Origin: Allobosea sp. BH3
GTDB taxonomy: Bacteria; Pseudomonadota; Alphaproteobacteria; Rhizobiales; Beijerinckiaceae
DNA: 64,000 nt
Direction of reading: 5' to 3'
NCBI RefSeq assembly: GCF_025499465.1
Contig: NZ_JAIMCA010000001.1
Span: 186,001-250,000, forward strand
Shown here in pieces: positions 17,625 through 26,964 of this stretch (its first letter is position 1; every line of letters starts with the position of its first letter). A program made the position numbers and the translations under genes. The notes beneath the pieces were generated by a model. The model was not told the DNA's origin. It did no database searches and was given only the letters and a program-made list of their open reading frames with translations.

Positions 17625-18347
17625 ATGACGAAGGTGGCGCTGGTTACGGGAGGTACGCGCGGCATCGGCGCGGCGATCTGCAAGGCCCTGCAGGAAGCGG
17701 GCTACAAGGTCGCCGCCAGCTATGCCGGCAATGACGAGGCTGCCGCGAAGTTCAAGGCCGAGACGGGCATCCCGGTCTACAAATGGGATGTCGGCGACTA
17801 CGACGCCTGCGCTGCCGGCATCGCCCAGGTCGAGGCCGAGAACGGCCCCGTCGAAATTCTCGTCAACAATGCCGGCATCACGAAGGACGGGTTCTTCCAC
17901 AAGATGAGCAAGGACCAGTGGTCCGCCGTCATCCGCACCAATCTCGATTCGCTGTTCAACATGACCCGCCCGGTGATCGAAGGCATGCGCGGGCGCGGCT
18001 TCGGCCGTATCATCGTGATCTCCTCGATCAACGGCCAGAAGGGCCAGATGGGCCAGGTGAACTATTCCGCCGCCAAGGCCGGCGACATCGGCTTCGTTAA
18101 GGCGCTGGCGCAGGAGAACGCCAACAAGGGCATCACGGTCAACGCGATCACGCCCGGCTATATCGGCACGGACATGGTCTCCGCCATGCCCGAGGAGGCG
18201 CTAAAGCGCGTCGTCGCCGGCATTCCGGCCGGCCGGCTCGGCAAGCCCGAGGAGATCGCCGCCATGGTGGTGTTCCTCGCATCCGAGCACGGCGCCTTCG
18301 CCACCGGCGCGACCTTCGCCGTCAATGGCGGGCAGTACATGGCCTGA
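17625..18347 (+). CDS. phaB: Acetoacetyl-CoA reductase (NADPH)
   Basis: A 240-residue short-chain dehydrogenase reducing acetoacetyl-CoA to (R)-3-hydroxybutyryl-CoA for PHB synthesis. Cofactor motif GGTRGIG is at residues 8-14, NNAG follows, and the catalytic Ser-Tyr-Lys set is seen in ISSINGQKGQMGQVNYSAAK. The segment NGQKGQMGQVNYSAAKAG is typical of PhaB and separates it from FabG. GGGGAGAG precedes the ATG. It completes the phaA-phaB pair. Confidence 0.96.
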   Translation: MTKVALVTGGTRGIGAAICKALQEAGYKVAASYAGNDEAAAKFKAETGIPVYKWDVGDYDACAAGIAQVEAENGPVEILVNNAGITKDGFFHKMSKDQWSAVIRTNLDSLFNMTRPVIEGMRGRGFGRIIVISSINGQKGQMGQVNYSAAKAGDIGFVKALAQENANKGITVNAITPGYIGTDMVSAMPEEALKRVVAGIPAGRLGKPEEIAAMVVFLASEHGAFATGATFAVNGGQYMA

Positions 18348-18354
18348 GCGGTCA

Positions 18355-18376
18355 CGCCGCCCGAACACGGGCGGCG
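18355..18376. terminator. Hairpin between convergent phaB and an MFS gene
   Basis: CGCCGCCCG (18355-18363), AACA loop and CGGGCGGCG (18368-18376) form a perfect 9-bp stem eight bases after the phaB stop and 13 bases before the end of the convergent transporter gene. There is no U-run. It could serve as a two-way stop. Confidence 0.55.
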
Positions 18377-18389
18377 GCCTTCCCCGCGG

Positions 18390-19628
18390 TCAGGCCATGA
18401 CAGGGCGCGGTGTCCCGTTCGCGGCGGTTGCCTCCGGCTCCTGCGTGATCGGCGCATTGAGCGGCGCGATGATGTCGAAGGGCCGCTCGACCTTCTCCGG
18501 CGCCTCCCGCATCCGGATCCGCAGACCCGCGAACCCCGCCAGCGTGAGCGCGATGGCGGCCATGAAATAGAGCAGCCCGTCGATGTCGAAGCGCGCCATG
18601 ATGCCGGCGCCGACCAGCGGCCCCAGCGCCGATCCGAAGCCGCTGACGAGGATCAGCCGCCCGCTCACCGCCACCACCCGGTCGGCCGGCATGCGGTCGA
18701 GCGCATGCGCGACGCAGACCGGATAGAGCGTCGACATGAAGCCGCCGAGCAGCGCCGCGACGGGGAGCACCGCCCAGAGCGAACGCGGCATCGCGACCAA
18801 TACGACGACGGCGGCGGCGAAGCCGATCGCCAGCCCCGCCAGCACGAGCCGGCGGTCCTGGCGGTCCGACAGGCGTCCGACCGGAACCTGGAAGGCCAGC
18901 CCGCCCAGCACCGCGACGAGCATGAACAGCGCGATGGTTTGCTGCGAGACGCCGTTGCTCAGCATCCAGGCCGGCACCAGCGCGTAGAAGGCGCTGGTGA
19001 TGACGCCGCTGATCACGCAGCCCGCCACCGAGATCGGCGCCTGGCGGCTAAGCTCGCCATAGGGCAGCGAAGCCTCCGGCGCGAGCCCCGGCGCCTCGGC
19101 CCGCGTCGTGCTGACCATCACCAGCGCAAGCGCAAAGAGCCCGATGACGACGTGGAACGGACCGCCCGACTGGATCGTCAGCCACGCAATCGCGAGCTGG
19201 CCTATCGCCAGCGCCAGGAAGGTGCCGACCATATAGGTCGAGAACACGCGCCCGCGCTGGTCCGGCAGTGCCTTGGAGTTCAGCCAGCTTTCGGTCGTGA
19301 CGAAGAGCCCGACGCAGCCGATGCCGATGACCACCCGGCAGGCCGCCCAGGCGAGCGGCGTCGCCAGCAAAGCCATCGCCGCCGTCGCGACGACGACGAG
19401 ACCCGCGAAGGCGGTATAGGCGCGGATATGGCCGATGCGCTGGATCACGCCGCCGCAAGCGACGGCGCCGATGGTAAAGCCGACGAAATAGGCGCTGAGC
19501 ACGATGCCCGTCGCGGCCGGTCCGAAATCCTCGATCGTCAGCCGCAGCGAGAGGAAGGTGTTGAAGAAGCCATTGGCGAGCTGCACCAGGCTGGTCGCGG
19601 CAATAAGCGTCCCGATCTGTACGAGCAT
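18390..19628 (-). CDS. MFS transporter, YcaD-like
   Basis: A 412-residue inner-membrane protein with about 12 hydrophobic segments and the MFS loop motif GRLSDRQDRR in the middle. The segment LFVTTESWLNSKALPDQRGR matches the ESW motif of the YcaD/YfkF-type major facilitator group, whose substrates are not defined. The ATG at 19628 is preferred because the upstream open frame is hydrophilic and has no family match. A second, unrelated MFS gene lies 172 bases upstream in the same direction. Confidence 0.85.
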   Translation of the reverse strand: MLVQIGTLIAATSLVQLANGFFNTFLSLRLTIEDFGPAATGIVLSAYFVGFTIGAVACGGVIQRIGHIRAYTAFAGLVVVATAAMALLATPLAWAACRVVIGIGCVGLFVTTESWLNSKALPDQRGRVFSTYMVGTFLALAIGQLAIAWLTIQSGGPFHVVIGLFALALVMVSTTRAEAPGLAPEASLPYGELSRQAPISVAGCVISGVITSAFYALVPAWMLSNGVSQQTIALFMLVAVLGGLAFQVPVGRLSDRQDRRLVLAGLAIGFAAAVVVLVAMPRSLWAVLPVAALLGGFMSTLYPVCVAHALDRMPADRVVAVSGRLILVSGFGSALGPLVGAGIMARFDIDGLLYFMAAIALTLAGFAGLRIRMREAPEKVERPFDIIAPLNAPITQEPEATAANGTPRPVMA

Positions 19629-19800
19629 CGGCCAATCCCTGCGGCAACGGCCATGAACGCTCGCACCGGATTGGTGCGGTGCGGCAGGCCAACAAGGGGC
19701 CCAACGCGGCGACAGGCGCTTATGATCCCGGGCAAGGCTCGGCAGGCATGATGGCCAGAGCATGACGACGCGGCGTCGTCATGCCCGATACGCGCGAAAG

Positions 19801-21000
19801 CTAGCGCGTGGTCTTAGGCAGCAGGAAGGTCAGCAGGCCCAATGCCGGCAGCCATGAGCAGAGCTTGAACACGGCGACGATGCCGATCCAATCCGCCAGC
19901 GCGCCGATACCCGCCGCCGCCACCCCGCCGAGCCCGAAGGAGAGCCCGTAGAACAGCCCGCCGACAAGGCCGACCCGGTGCGGCACGAGGTCGATCGCGT
20001 AGATCAGGATGGCCGAGAAAGCGCTCGACATGATGAAGCTGACGACCACGCTGAGTACGCCTGTCCAGAATAGGTCGGCATGGGGCAGCAGCAGCGCGAA
20101 GGGCAGCGAGCCCAGGATCGACAGCCAGATCACGCGGTCGCGGCCGATCCGGTCACCGATCATGCCGCCGACGATCACGCCGATCGCGCCGACGACGAGA
20201 TAGAGGAACAGCATGATCTGCGAGAGCTGGATCTCGATGCCGAAGCGCGTGATCAGGAAGAAGGTGTAGTAGGAGGTGAAGGCCGCCGTGTAGCCGTTCT
20301 TGGAGATCAGCAGCACGACCAGAACGGCCATCGCCAGCAGCACGCGCCCGCGCGGCAGGCCGTGGCTCGCGCTCTCCTCGACATGGTCCTTCGAGGCCTT
20401 CTGGTCGCGCCGCAGCGCCGAGTAGCGCGCGCCGAGCCAGCCCATCACCAGCATCGCCACCAGCACGACGACGGAAAACCAGGACAGGCTCTCCTGCCCG
20501 CGCGGCATGACGATCGCCGCCGCCAGCAGCGGCCCGATCGAATAACCGATATGGCCGCCGACCTGGAACACGCCCTGCGCCAGGCCCTGACGGCCGGCCG
20601 CGGCATGGCGCGCCATCCGCGTCGCCTCCGGGTGGAACACGGCCGAGCCGAGCCCGATCAGACCGGCCGCGAGCAGGACCATGGCATAGCTATGGGCGAA
20701 GGAGAGCATCAGCAGGCCCGCCAGCGTCGAGCACATGCCGGCGACCATCGCATAGGGCCAGGGCCTGCGATCGGTCACGAAACCGAGCAGCGGCTGCAGC
20801 AGCGATGACGTCACCTGGAAGGCGAGCGTGATCAGCCCGATCTGCACGAAATCGAGCTGATAGTTCTCCTTGAAGAGCGGATAGAGCGCCGGGATCATCG
20901 ACTGGACGAGGTCGTTCAGCAGATGCGCGAGGCTGAGCGCCGCCAGAACCGGCATCAGCGGGCGGCGAGCAGCAGCGGATGGCAGCGGGATCGTGGTCAT
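19801..21000 (-). CDS. MFS transporter, fosmidomycin-resistance (Fsr) type
   Basis: A 399-residue 12-helix transporter. The N-terminal pattern LSLAHLLNDLVQSMIPALYP and LFKENYQLDFVQIGLITLAF is characteristic of the Fsr group, proton-driven exporters that confer fosmidomycin resistance in E. coli. Also seen are GSAVFHPEATRMA and GMIGDRIGRDR in the expected places. Natural substrates are not known. It is separated by about 265 bases, including a palindromic repeat (21107-21187), from the divergent exporter gene. Confidence 0.88.
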   Translation of the reverse strand: MTTIPLPSAAARRPLMPVLAALSLAHLLNDLVQSMIPALYPLFKENYQLDFVQIGLITLAFQVTSSLLQPLLGFVTDRRPWPYAMVAGMCSTLAGLLMLSFAHSYAMVLLAAGLIGLGSAVFHPEATRMARHAAAGRQGLAQGVFQVGGHIGYSIGPLLAAAIVMPRGQESLSWFSVVVLVAMLVMGWLGARYSALRRDQKASKDHVEESASHGLPRGRVLLAMAVLVVLLISKNGYTAAFTSYYTFFLITRFGIEIQLSQIMLFLYLVVGAIGVIVGGMIGDRIGRDRVIWLSILGSLPFALLLPHADLFWTGVLSVVVSFIMSSAFSAILIYAIDLVPHRVGLVGGLFYGLSFGLGGVAAAGIGALADWIGIVAVFKLCSWLPALGLLTFLLPKTTR

Positions 21001-21106
21001 AAATCAGGCAATGGGCCGCTCTGCGCCGGCGGTCAACAGGGCCGCACGGCGCCCGGAGCATGGCGCCCATGGCCGCTGTGCCGAGCTGCGCTGCAGCATG
21101 CCATGG

Positions 21107-21187
21107 CGTCATGCTCGAGCTTGCCCCAGCATCTCGTAAACCAGCGACCTCCGGTCATGATTCTCGGGTCAAGCCTGAGAATGACGC
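21107..21187. repeat. Intergenic palindromic repeat, copy 3
   Basis: GCGTCATGCTCGAGCTTGCC pairs loosely with CAGCATCTC; the right part GATTCTCGGGTCAAGCCTGA, then GAATGACGC, is a near-perfect palindrome. It lies in the gap between divergent exporter genes, so here it is not a terminator position. Confidence 0.75.
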
Positions 21188-21265
21188 CGGGAGACCCGCC
21201 CCGCGCTATCGGCAAGCCCCGCGAAACCTGCTATCGCCGCCGGTCTCGAAGCCCGGCTTCTCCCA

Positions 21266-22123
21266 ATGACATCCCGCACAGCGACATTCATCGGCTTCGG
21301 CGCCATCCTGCTCTGGTCCACGCTCGCCCTGTTCACGGCGATGACCGGGCGCGTGCCGCCGCTGCAGCTCGTCGTCATGACCTTCGCGATCGGCGGGCTG
21401 CTGATCCTGACCATCGCCATCCTGCGCGGCCAGGTTTCCCGTATCAGGCCGACGCCAGCCTCCTTCGCGCTGGGGTTCTACGGCCTCTTCGGCGATACGG
21501 CGTTGTACTACGCTGCGGTCAAGACGGCCCCGGCCGCCGAGGCAAACCTGATCCACTATCTCTGGCCGCTCCTGATCGTGCTCTTCGCTGCGTTGTTGCC
21601 CGGCGGCAAGCTGAAGCCGCGCCATCTCATCGGCGCGCTGATCGGCCTCCTCGCCACGGCTCTGCTGGTCTCGGGCGGGCTCGGCGCGGGAGGCGGGCTC
21701 GCGCTCGGGCATGTACTGGCGATCCTCGGCGCCTTCGTCTGGGCGAGCTATTCGGTGATGTCTCGCCGCTTCGCCACGGTGCCGTCCGAGAGCCTCGGCA
21801 TTACCGTGCTCGGCTGCGCCCTGCCGGCGCTCGCGCTGCATCTCGTCTTCGAGACCACGCTCTGGTCGTTGACGGCGACAGAATGGACGGGCGTGCTAGG
21901 CCTCGGCCTCGGCTCGATGGGTCTCGCCTTCGCGGTCTGGGATATCGGCATGAAGAAGGGCGACGTCGCCCTGCTCGGCGTCGCCTCCTATGCCGCGCCG
22001 GTGCTCTCGACGCTGACGCTGGTGATCTTCGGCTATGCCCAGGCGAGCTGGCTGCTCGCGGCATCCTGCACGCTGATCGTAATCGGGGCTCTGGTGGCGA
22101 GTTGGGGCGGACGGAAGGGCTGA
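21266..22123 (+). CDS. DMT/EamA exporter, YddG-like
   Basis: A 285-residue protein with ten hydrophobic helices in two EamA repeats. The segment GDTALYYAAVKTAPAAEANL followed by IHYLWPLLIVLFAALL is close to YddG, the aromatic amino acid and paraquat exporter of enterics. The helix-6 region ILGAFVWASYSVMSRRF also fits. Export of aromatic amino acids is a family-based guess. It is followed by a short palindromic repeat and by the convergent TIGR02302 gene. Confidence 0.82.
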   Translation: MTSRTATFIGFGAILLWSTLALFTAMTGRVPPLQLVVMTFAIGGLLILTIAILRGQVSRIRPTPASFALGFYGLFGDTALYYAAVKTAPAAEANLIHYLWPLLIVLFAALLPGGKLKPRHLIGALIGLLATALLVSGGLGAGGGLALGHVLAILGAFVWASYSVMSRRFATVPSESLGITVLGCALPALALHLVFETTLWSLTATEWTGVLGLGLGSMGLAFAVWDIGMKKGDVALLGVASYAAPVLSTLTLVIFGYAQASWLLAASCTLIVIGALVASWGGRKG

Positions 22124-22127
22124 GCGG

Positions 22128-22160
22128 GCGTCATGCTCGGGCTTGACCCGAGAATGACGC
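22128..22160. repeat. Intergenic palindromic repeat, copy 4 (short)
   Basis: This is a single unit, GCGTCATGCTCGGGCTTGAC then CCGAGAATGACGC, filling the 43-base gap between two convergent genes. It probably doubles as a bidirectional terminator. Confidence 0.75.
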
Positions 22161-22166
22161 CAGCCC

Positions 22167-24902
22167 TCAGTTCCGCCGGAGCAGCCGCTCCAGATATTCC
22201 AGCTCCTCGGTCGGCCGCAGCGGATCGCTGAGGCGCTGGCGCAGCTCCTCGAGGATGCGCCGCGCCCGCTGCGTCGCGCTCTCATCGGCGCCGGGCACCC
22301 GCACGCGGCCATCGGCCCAGTCGCGCTGACGCTGGGGCCGGCCAAGCGGGTCTTCGCTGCCGCGCTGCTGTGCGGAAGGACGGCCGGCGGGGCGCCCATC
22401 GGGCTCGCCATAGGCTCCCTCGGTGCCGTCGCCCTCTCCGGGCTGGCCCTGCATCTGCTGAGCGAGGTTCTGGCCGCCGCGGCGCAGAGCCTCGAGCGCG
22501 CGGCCCTGCGCATCGAGCGCGCCTTCGCCCTGCCCCTGGCCGAGCTGCCCTTCGGCCTCGCGCATCGCGTCCTCGGCCTCGTCGAGCTCGCCGCTCTGCG
22601 GCGCGCCCATGCCGCGCATCCGCCGTTGCAGCTCCTGCAGCCGCTCGCGCAGGGCCTGCTGGCGGTCCGAAAGGCCGCCCTGGCCGTTCTGGCCCTGCAT
22701 GCCCTCGCCGCCTTCGCCGTCCTCACCCTGCTCGCCGGGCTGCTGGCCCGGTTGCTGACCGCGCTGTCCCTGCTGTCCGCGTTGCCCCTGCTGGCCTTGC
22801 TGACCCTGCTGGCGCTGGCCCGGCCGCGCCTGTTGCTGCTGGCCCGGCCGCTGGCCACGCTGGGTCTGGCCCTGCCGGCGCTGCTCGTTCTGATAGGTCT
22901 CGTCGCGCAGGTTCTGCTGGTCGCGCGTCATCCGGTCGAGATCGCCCAGAGCCTGGTTCATCTGGTTCTGGCGCTGGTCGCCGCGCTGGCCGGGCTTCGC
23001 CATCTGCAGATTGTTGAGCATCCGGTTGAGCTCTTCCATCAGGCGCTGCGCCTCGGCCATGTCGCCGCGCTTGGACAGCTCCTCAATGCGATCGAGCATG
23101 TTCTGTAGGTCGCGCGGCGTCACCGTCCGGAAATTCTCCGGAAGCTGCGACATCTGGTTCTGGTCGCCGTTCTGCTGCTGCCGCTGCATCTGCTCGGCGA
23201 GCTGACGCATGAAATTGTCCATCGCCCGCCGCATCTCCTCGGTGAGCTTCTTGATCTCCTCCTCGGAGGCGCCGCGCTCCAGCGCCTGCTGGAGGTTCTC
23301 CTGCGCCTGCCGGAGCGCCCGCTCGGCATCGGACATGTCGCCGTCCTCAAGCTGCAGGGCCATCGCCCACATCAGCTCGGAAACCTCGCGCAACTCGTCG
23401 TCGCTGCCGGACCTGCGCAGCCGCTCGGACAGCATCCGCATGCCGAGATAGACACCCGTCTCCTTCATGAAGAACTCGGGTTCGATCATCAGCGCGTCCA
23501 TCGCAAGCTGCACCCGCGAGCGGTCGTCGACATTCATCACGAGCTTGCGCCGCTGCTCGACGAGCGCCTTGGCCAGCGGCTTGATGAAGGTGCGCTGCGG
23601 CAGCACGACCTCGACCGGCTCGCTGCGGCCCTCCTGCCCGGCTTCGTCCTTGGCGATCAGCACCATACGGACCTTGGCGCCGGCCCAGGGATGGGCCGAG
23701 AAATCGACATTGCTCTTCATCTCCTCCTCGGCGCCGGAGGACGGCGGCACGGCGAGATTCTGCTTCGGCGGCTCGACCAGAGAGCGTCCATTGCCGCCAT
23801 CCGGCCGCGAGACCGTCGCTTCGACGGAGGTGATCCCGTAATCGTCCTTGGCGCGGTAGGTCAGGCTGAGCGCCCCGGTCTGCGCGCCGGTAACGGGCTT
23901 CGGCGGATCGGCGAAGCGGATCTGCGGCGGCTGGTCCGCGATGGCAACGATGTTGAGCGTGGTGCCCGGCGCGCCGCTGCCGGTGAGCCTCAGCGTGCCA
24001 TTGCCGGCGAGCGTATAGCGCTTCTCCAGCACGGCCTGCTGCGGATTGGCGGGCTGTGCCGGCCTCGCGGGAGCCGCGTTCTGCGCCGCACCGTTCTGGC
24101 CCTGCGCGTCCTTCGCATCGGGCTGCACCGGATCGAGACGGCCCGTCGTCGCGACGTCCATCCTGGTCTTGCCGGCGATGCGGACGACGATCACCGACTT
24201 CTCGGGGGCGCTGAGGTTCGGGCTCGTGAGCTTGGCGAAATCGATCAGGATCGGCGGCAGCCGCGTATAGGCGGGTGGGTCGATCCAGGCGTCGATTCGG
24301 GTCGAGGGCGCGATGCCGGGCGGCCCCTTCCAGTCGAAGGCGGCGGAGAGGCGCTGCGTTGCCTCGGGGCCGGCGACAAAGAGGGCCGTGATGGCGGCGA
24401 GCAGCGGAACGGCCCGGAGCGCGCGGCGATCGCGCACGGCCATCAGCGGCTGCGGCAGCGCGATGCTGAGGCCAGCGACCTGCCGGCTCTGCCGCTCGAC
24501 ATGCAGCTTCCACAGCGCCTGCGAGACCGGATCGGCCGAACCGACGGCGAGGCTGTCCCCCAAGGTCGAGGCCGGGCGATGCCCGCCCGGGAAGGACCGG
24601 TCGAGACGGGCCAGCGCGTCGCGATGCGTCGGCAGCACGAGGCGGGCGACATGCCAGAGGCTGCCGGCGAGCACCACAGCGAAGACGAGCACGCCGGCGA
24701 TCCGCCCATACCAGGGCAGATGCGTCCAGAGCCCGAACCACGAAACGGCGAAGAAGCTGAGCACGACCGCGAGCGGCAGCCACAGCCGCGGCCACAGCCG
24801 CTCCCAGCCGAGCGAGAGGCGCGAGGCCACCGCAAGGCGGGACAGCCGCTTGCGGATGCCATCGATCGTATCGGGCGCCCTGCGGCGCTCTGCCTCGCTC
24901 AT
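22167..24902 (-). CDS. TIGR02302 (DUF4175) family membrane protein
   Basis: A 911-residue protein of a family found mainly in alphaproteobacteria, function unknown. Two N-terminal membrane helices (about 45-85) and a further helix near 165-190 precede a periplasmic domain with IDAWIDPPAYTRLPPILIDF. A charged helical segment follows (about 500-620, EELSKRGDMAEAQRLMEELN). Next comes an extreme Gln/Gly/Arg-rich stretch (about 680-770, repeats such as RQQGQQGQQGQRGQQ), then a helical C-terminus. The ATG at 24902 has GGAG seven bases upstream. It sits upstream of no gene but downstream of lysA in the same direction, the order seen in many Rhizobiales. Confidence 0.88.
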   Translation of the reverse strand: MSEAERRRAPDTIDGIRKRLSRLAVASRLSLGWERLWPRLWLPLAVVLSFFAVSWFGLWTHLPWYGRIAGVLVFAVVLAGSLWHVARLVLPTHRDALARLDRSFPGGHRPASTLGDSLAVGSADPVSQALWKLHVERQSRQVAGLSIALPQPLMAVRDRRALRAVPLLAAITALFVAGPEATQRLSAAFDWKGPPGIAPSTRIDAWIDPPAYTRLPPILIDFAKLTSPNLSAPEKSVIVVRIAGKTRMDVATTGRLDPVQPDAKDAQGQNGAAQNAAPARPAQPANPQQAVLEKRYTLAGNGTLRLTGSGAPGTTLNIVAIADQPPQIRFADPPKPVTGAQTGALSLTYRAKDDYGITSVEATVSRPDGGNGRSLVEPPKQNLAVPPSSGAEEEMKSNVDFSAHPWAGAKVRMVLIAKDEAGQEGRSEPVEVVLPQRTFIKPLAKALVEQRRKLVMNVDDRSRVQLAMDALMIEPEFFMKETGVYLGMRMLSERLRRSGSDDELREVSELMWAMALQLEDGDMSDAERALRQAQENLQQALERGASEEEIKKLTEEMRRAMDNFMRQLAEQMQRQQQNGDQNQMSQLPENFRTVTPRDLQNMLDRIEELSKRGDMAEAQRLMEELNRMLNNLQMAKPGQRGDQRQNQMNQALGDLDRMTRDQQNLRDETYQNEQRRQGQTQRGQRPGQQQQARPGQRQQGQQGQQGQRGQQGQRGQQPGQQPGEQGEDGEGGEGMQGQNGQGGLSDRQQALRERLQELQRRMRGMGAPQSGELDEAEDAMREAEGQLGQGQGEGALDAQGRALEALRRGGQNLAQQMQGQPGEGDGTEGAYGEPDGRPAGRPSAQQRGSEDPLGRPQRQRDWADGRVRVPGADESATQRARRILEELRQRLSDPLRPTEELEYLERLLRRN

Positions 24903-25030
24903 ACCATCGCTCCGGGCAGCCCCCACCTTCCGAGATCATCCAGAAGGGTCAAGCTAACACGGGAATGTGGCATTGCCAGCGCGAAGACGCCGCGGTGCAC
25001 AACGCTCCGGTTTTCGTGAACGGCAGATGC

Positions 25031-25122
25031 CGTCATGCTCGGGCTTGACCCGAGCATCTCGCAAACCAATGCCTTCTCGCCTCGAGATTCTCGGGTCTCC
25101 CTTCGGTCGCCCGAGAATGACG
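25031..25122. repeat. Intergenic palindromic repeat, copy 5
   Basis: Left palindrome CGTCATGCTCGGGCTTGACC then CGAGCATCTC; right unit GATTCTCGGGTCTCCCTTCG then GTCGCCCGAGAATGACGG. It lies between lysA and the TIGR02302 gene, both on the minus strand. Confidence 0.8.
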
Positions 25123-25129
25123 GCTCTGC

Positions 25130-26419
25130 TCAGCCGAACCAGCCCGGCAGCCTGTCCGCCCCGATCAGTTCCTCGTAGCTCTGGCGCGGGCGCGTCACGG
25201 CATAGGCATCGCCCTTGACCATGACCTCGGCGACCAGCAGGCGCTGGTTGTAGGTCGAGGACATCGAGGCACCGTAGGCGCCCGCCGTCATCAGCGCGAT
25301 CAGATCGTCCTGCTTCAGCTTCGGCAGGATGCGGCCGGTGGTGAAGGTGTCGCCCGATTCGCAGATCGGCCCGACCACGTCATAGGCGACGGTCGCGGCG
25401 TCGGAGGCCGTCTCCGTCACGGGCCAGATCTCGTGATAGGCCTCATACATCGCCGGACGCATCAGGTCGTTCATCGCGGCGTCGACGACCAGGAACTGCT
25501 TGGTCGGGCGCGGATTGAGATGCAGCACCCGCGTCAGCAGGAGGCCGGCATTCCCGACGATCAGCCGCCCCGGTTCGAAGCCGAGTTCGACGTCGAGCCC
25601 CTTCGTCACCCGCCCGACCATCTCGGCATAGGCCTCGATCAGACCCGGCCCGTAGTCGAATTCCTTGGGGATATCGTAGGGGATGCCGAGCCCGCCGCCG
25701 AGATCGAGGCGCTCGACGCCGTGCCCTTCGCCCTTCAGCTCGCCGACGAGCCCGACCATCTTGGCATAGGCCGCCTCGAAGGCGTCTATCTCTTGGATCT
25801 GGCTGCCGATGTGCACGGCGAGCCCCATGATCCGCACGCCCGGCATGTTGGCGGCCCGCGCATAGAGCCGGTGGACCTCCTCGAAGGAGACACCGAACTT
25901 GTTCTCGGAGGAGCCGGTGGTGATCTTGGCATGGCCGCCGGCGCCGATGTCCGGATTGACGCGGAACACGGCCTCCTGCCGCTTGCCGAGCGAGGCGGAG
26001 ACCTTCGAGAGCAGGTCGAGCTCGCTCTCGCTCTCGATATTGACCTGGTAGATCCCGGCCTCGACAGCGAAGCGCAGTTCCTGCTCACTCTTGCCGACGC
26101 CGGAAAAGACGATCTTCTCAGGCGGGATGCCGGCGGCGAGCGCCTTGCGCACCTCGCCCTCCGAAACCGTGTCGATGCCGGCCCCGAGCGCCCCCAGCGT
26201 CTTGAGCACGCCGAGATTGCCATTCGCCTTCATGGCATAGAAGACATGGGCCTTGCCTGCCGGCGCGGCCTTCTTCACCGCCGCCGCGAAGAGCTGGTAG
26301 TGCCGCTCGATCGTCGCCGTCGAATAGACATAGACCGGCGTGCCGACCTCGGCCGCGATGCGCTTGAGATCGACGCCCTCGGCATGAAGCGAGCCGTCGC
26401 GATAGGCGAAATGATGCAT
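25130..26419 (-). CDS. lysA: Diaminopimelate decarboxylase
   Basis: A 429-residue PLP enzyme of the alanine-racemase fold (type III) that decarboxylates meso-diaminopimelate to lysine. The PLP lysine is Lys64 in FYAMKANGN. HIGSQIQE, DLGGGLGIPY, GFEPGRLIVGNAG and the second-subunit active-site motif GPICESGD are all present. MHHFAYRDGSLHAEGVDL is the usual alphaproteobacterial start. The gene lies in the conserved order argH, lptM, lysA, TIGR02302, all minus strand, with palindromic repeats in three gaps. Confidence 0.97.
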   Translation of the reverse strand: MHHFAYRDGSLHAEGVDLKRIAAEVGTPVYVYSTATIERHYQLFAAAVKKAAPAGKAHVFYAMKANGNLGVLKTLGALGAGIDTVSEGEVRKALAAGIPPEKIVFSGVGKSEQELRFAVEAGIYQVNIESESELDLLSKVSASLGKRQEAVFRVNPDIGAGGHAKITTGSSENKFGVSFEEVHRLYARAANMPGVRIMGLAVHIGSQIQEIDAFEAAYAKMVGLVGELKGEGHGVERLDLGGGLGIPYDIPKEFDYGPGLIEAYAEMVGRVTKGLDVELGFEPGRLIVGNAGLLLTRVLHLNPRPTKQFLVVDAAMNDLMRPAMYEAYHEIWPVTETASDAATVAYDVVGPICESGDTFTTGRILPKLKQDDLIALMTAGAYGASMSSTYNQRLLVAEVMVKGDAYAVTRPRQSYEELIGADRLPGWFG

Positions 26420-26453
26420 GGTTTCAGCTCGCAGTGATAATGGCCGCGCCCGC

Positions 26454-26530
26454 CGTCATTCTCGGGCGAAGCGCAGCGGAGACCCGAGAATCTCGTTCAG
26501 GCGGTGCTCGGGTCAAGCCCGAGCATGACG
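26454..26530. repeat. Intergenic palindromic repeat, copy 6
   Basis: CGTCATTCTCGGGCGAAGCG pairs around CGGAGACCCGAGAATCTCG; the right unit GTGCTCGGGTCAAGCCCGAG then CATGACGC is a palindrome. It lies between lptM and lysA. Confidence 0.8.
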
Positions 26531-26550
26531 CGTGCGATCGACGGTGAGGA

Positions 26551-26814
26551 TCACATCAACGGGTCGAGCAGGAAGGGCTTTTCCGGCACGGTGATCGCCC
26601 TGCTGGCCTTGGCGGGCTTTGCCAGCACCGAAGCCGAGTTCAGCGAGGCCGGATCGTTCTCCTTCGCGCCGATCTGGTCATCGGGCAGGTCGATCGCGCC
26701 GGTTGCGTTCGGCGGGGGCTCCAGCGGTCCTTTGCGCCCGCAGGCGCCGAGCGCAACGGCAAGCAGGCCGACGACCAGCAAGGTGCGGCCGAGTTTCAGG
26801 CGGGAATCAGGCAC
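26551..26814 (-). CDS. lptM: LptM-like lipoprotein (LPS translocon maturation chaperone)
   Basis: An 87-residue lipoprotein. The signal peptide LLVVGLLAVALGACGRKGPL ends in the lipobox LGAC with the CGRKGPLxPP continuation that marks the LptM/YifL family. In E. coli LptM helps the LptDE translocon form its correct disulfides; the tail here is longer and unconserved. The GTG at 26814 is chosen because it puts the signal peptide at the right distance and has GAGGG nine bases upstream; an in-frame start at 26958 would bury the signal. The gene is between argH and lysA, the classical setting. Confidence 0.85.
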   Translation of the reverse strand: MPDSRLKLGRTLLVVGLLAVALGACGRKGPLEPPPNATGAIDLPDDQIGAKENDPASLNSASVLAKPAKASRAITVPEKPFLLDPLM

Positions 26815-26886
26815 GAAAACGAACCCTCGAACGAAGCGTGGCGGGACCTTAGCGGAGGATGCGGCGGAGCGCGAGGCTCCCTGACG

Positions 26887-26962
26887 CGTCATTCTCGGGC
26901 AAGCGCAGCGCCGACCCGAGAATCTCTTGCAGGAGATGCCCGGGTCAGGCCCGAGCATGACG
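26887..26962. repeat. Intergenic palindromic repeat, copy 7
   Basis: CGTCATTCTCGGGCAAGCGC with CGACCCGAGAATCTC, then GATGCCCGGGTCAGGCCCGA followed by GCATGACG. The element ends two bases before the argH stop codon and separates argH from lptM. Confidence 0.8.
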
Positions 26963-26964
26963 CC

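Noticed and set aside
22690..22900. Gln/Gly-rich repeat as a frameshift or assembly error
   Set aside because: The frame stays open on both sides and such a Gln/Gly-rich stretch is usual in TIGR02302 proteins.
25130..26550. Lysine riboswitch before lysA
   Set aside because: The gap upstream of lysA is only a palindromic repeat and short spacer, with no aptamer-like conserved core.
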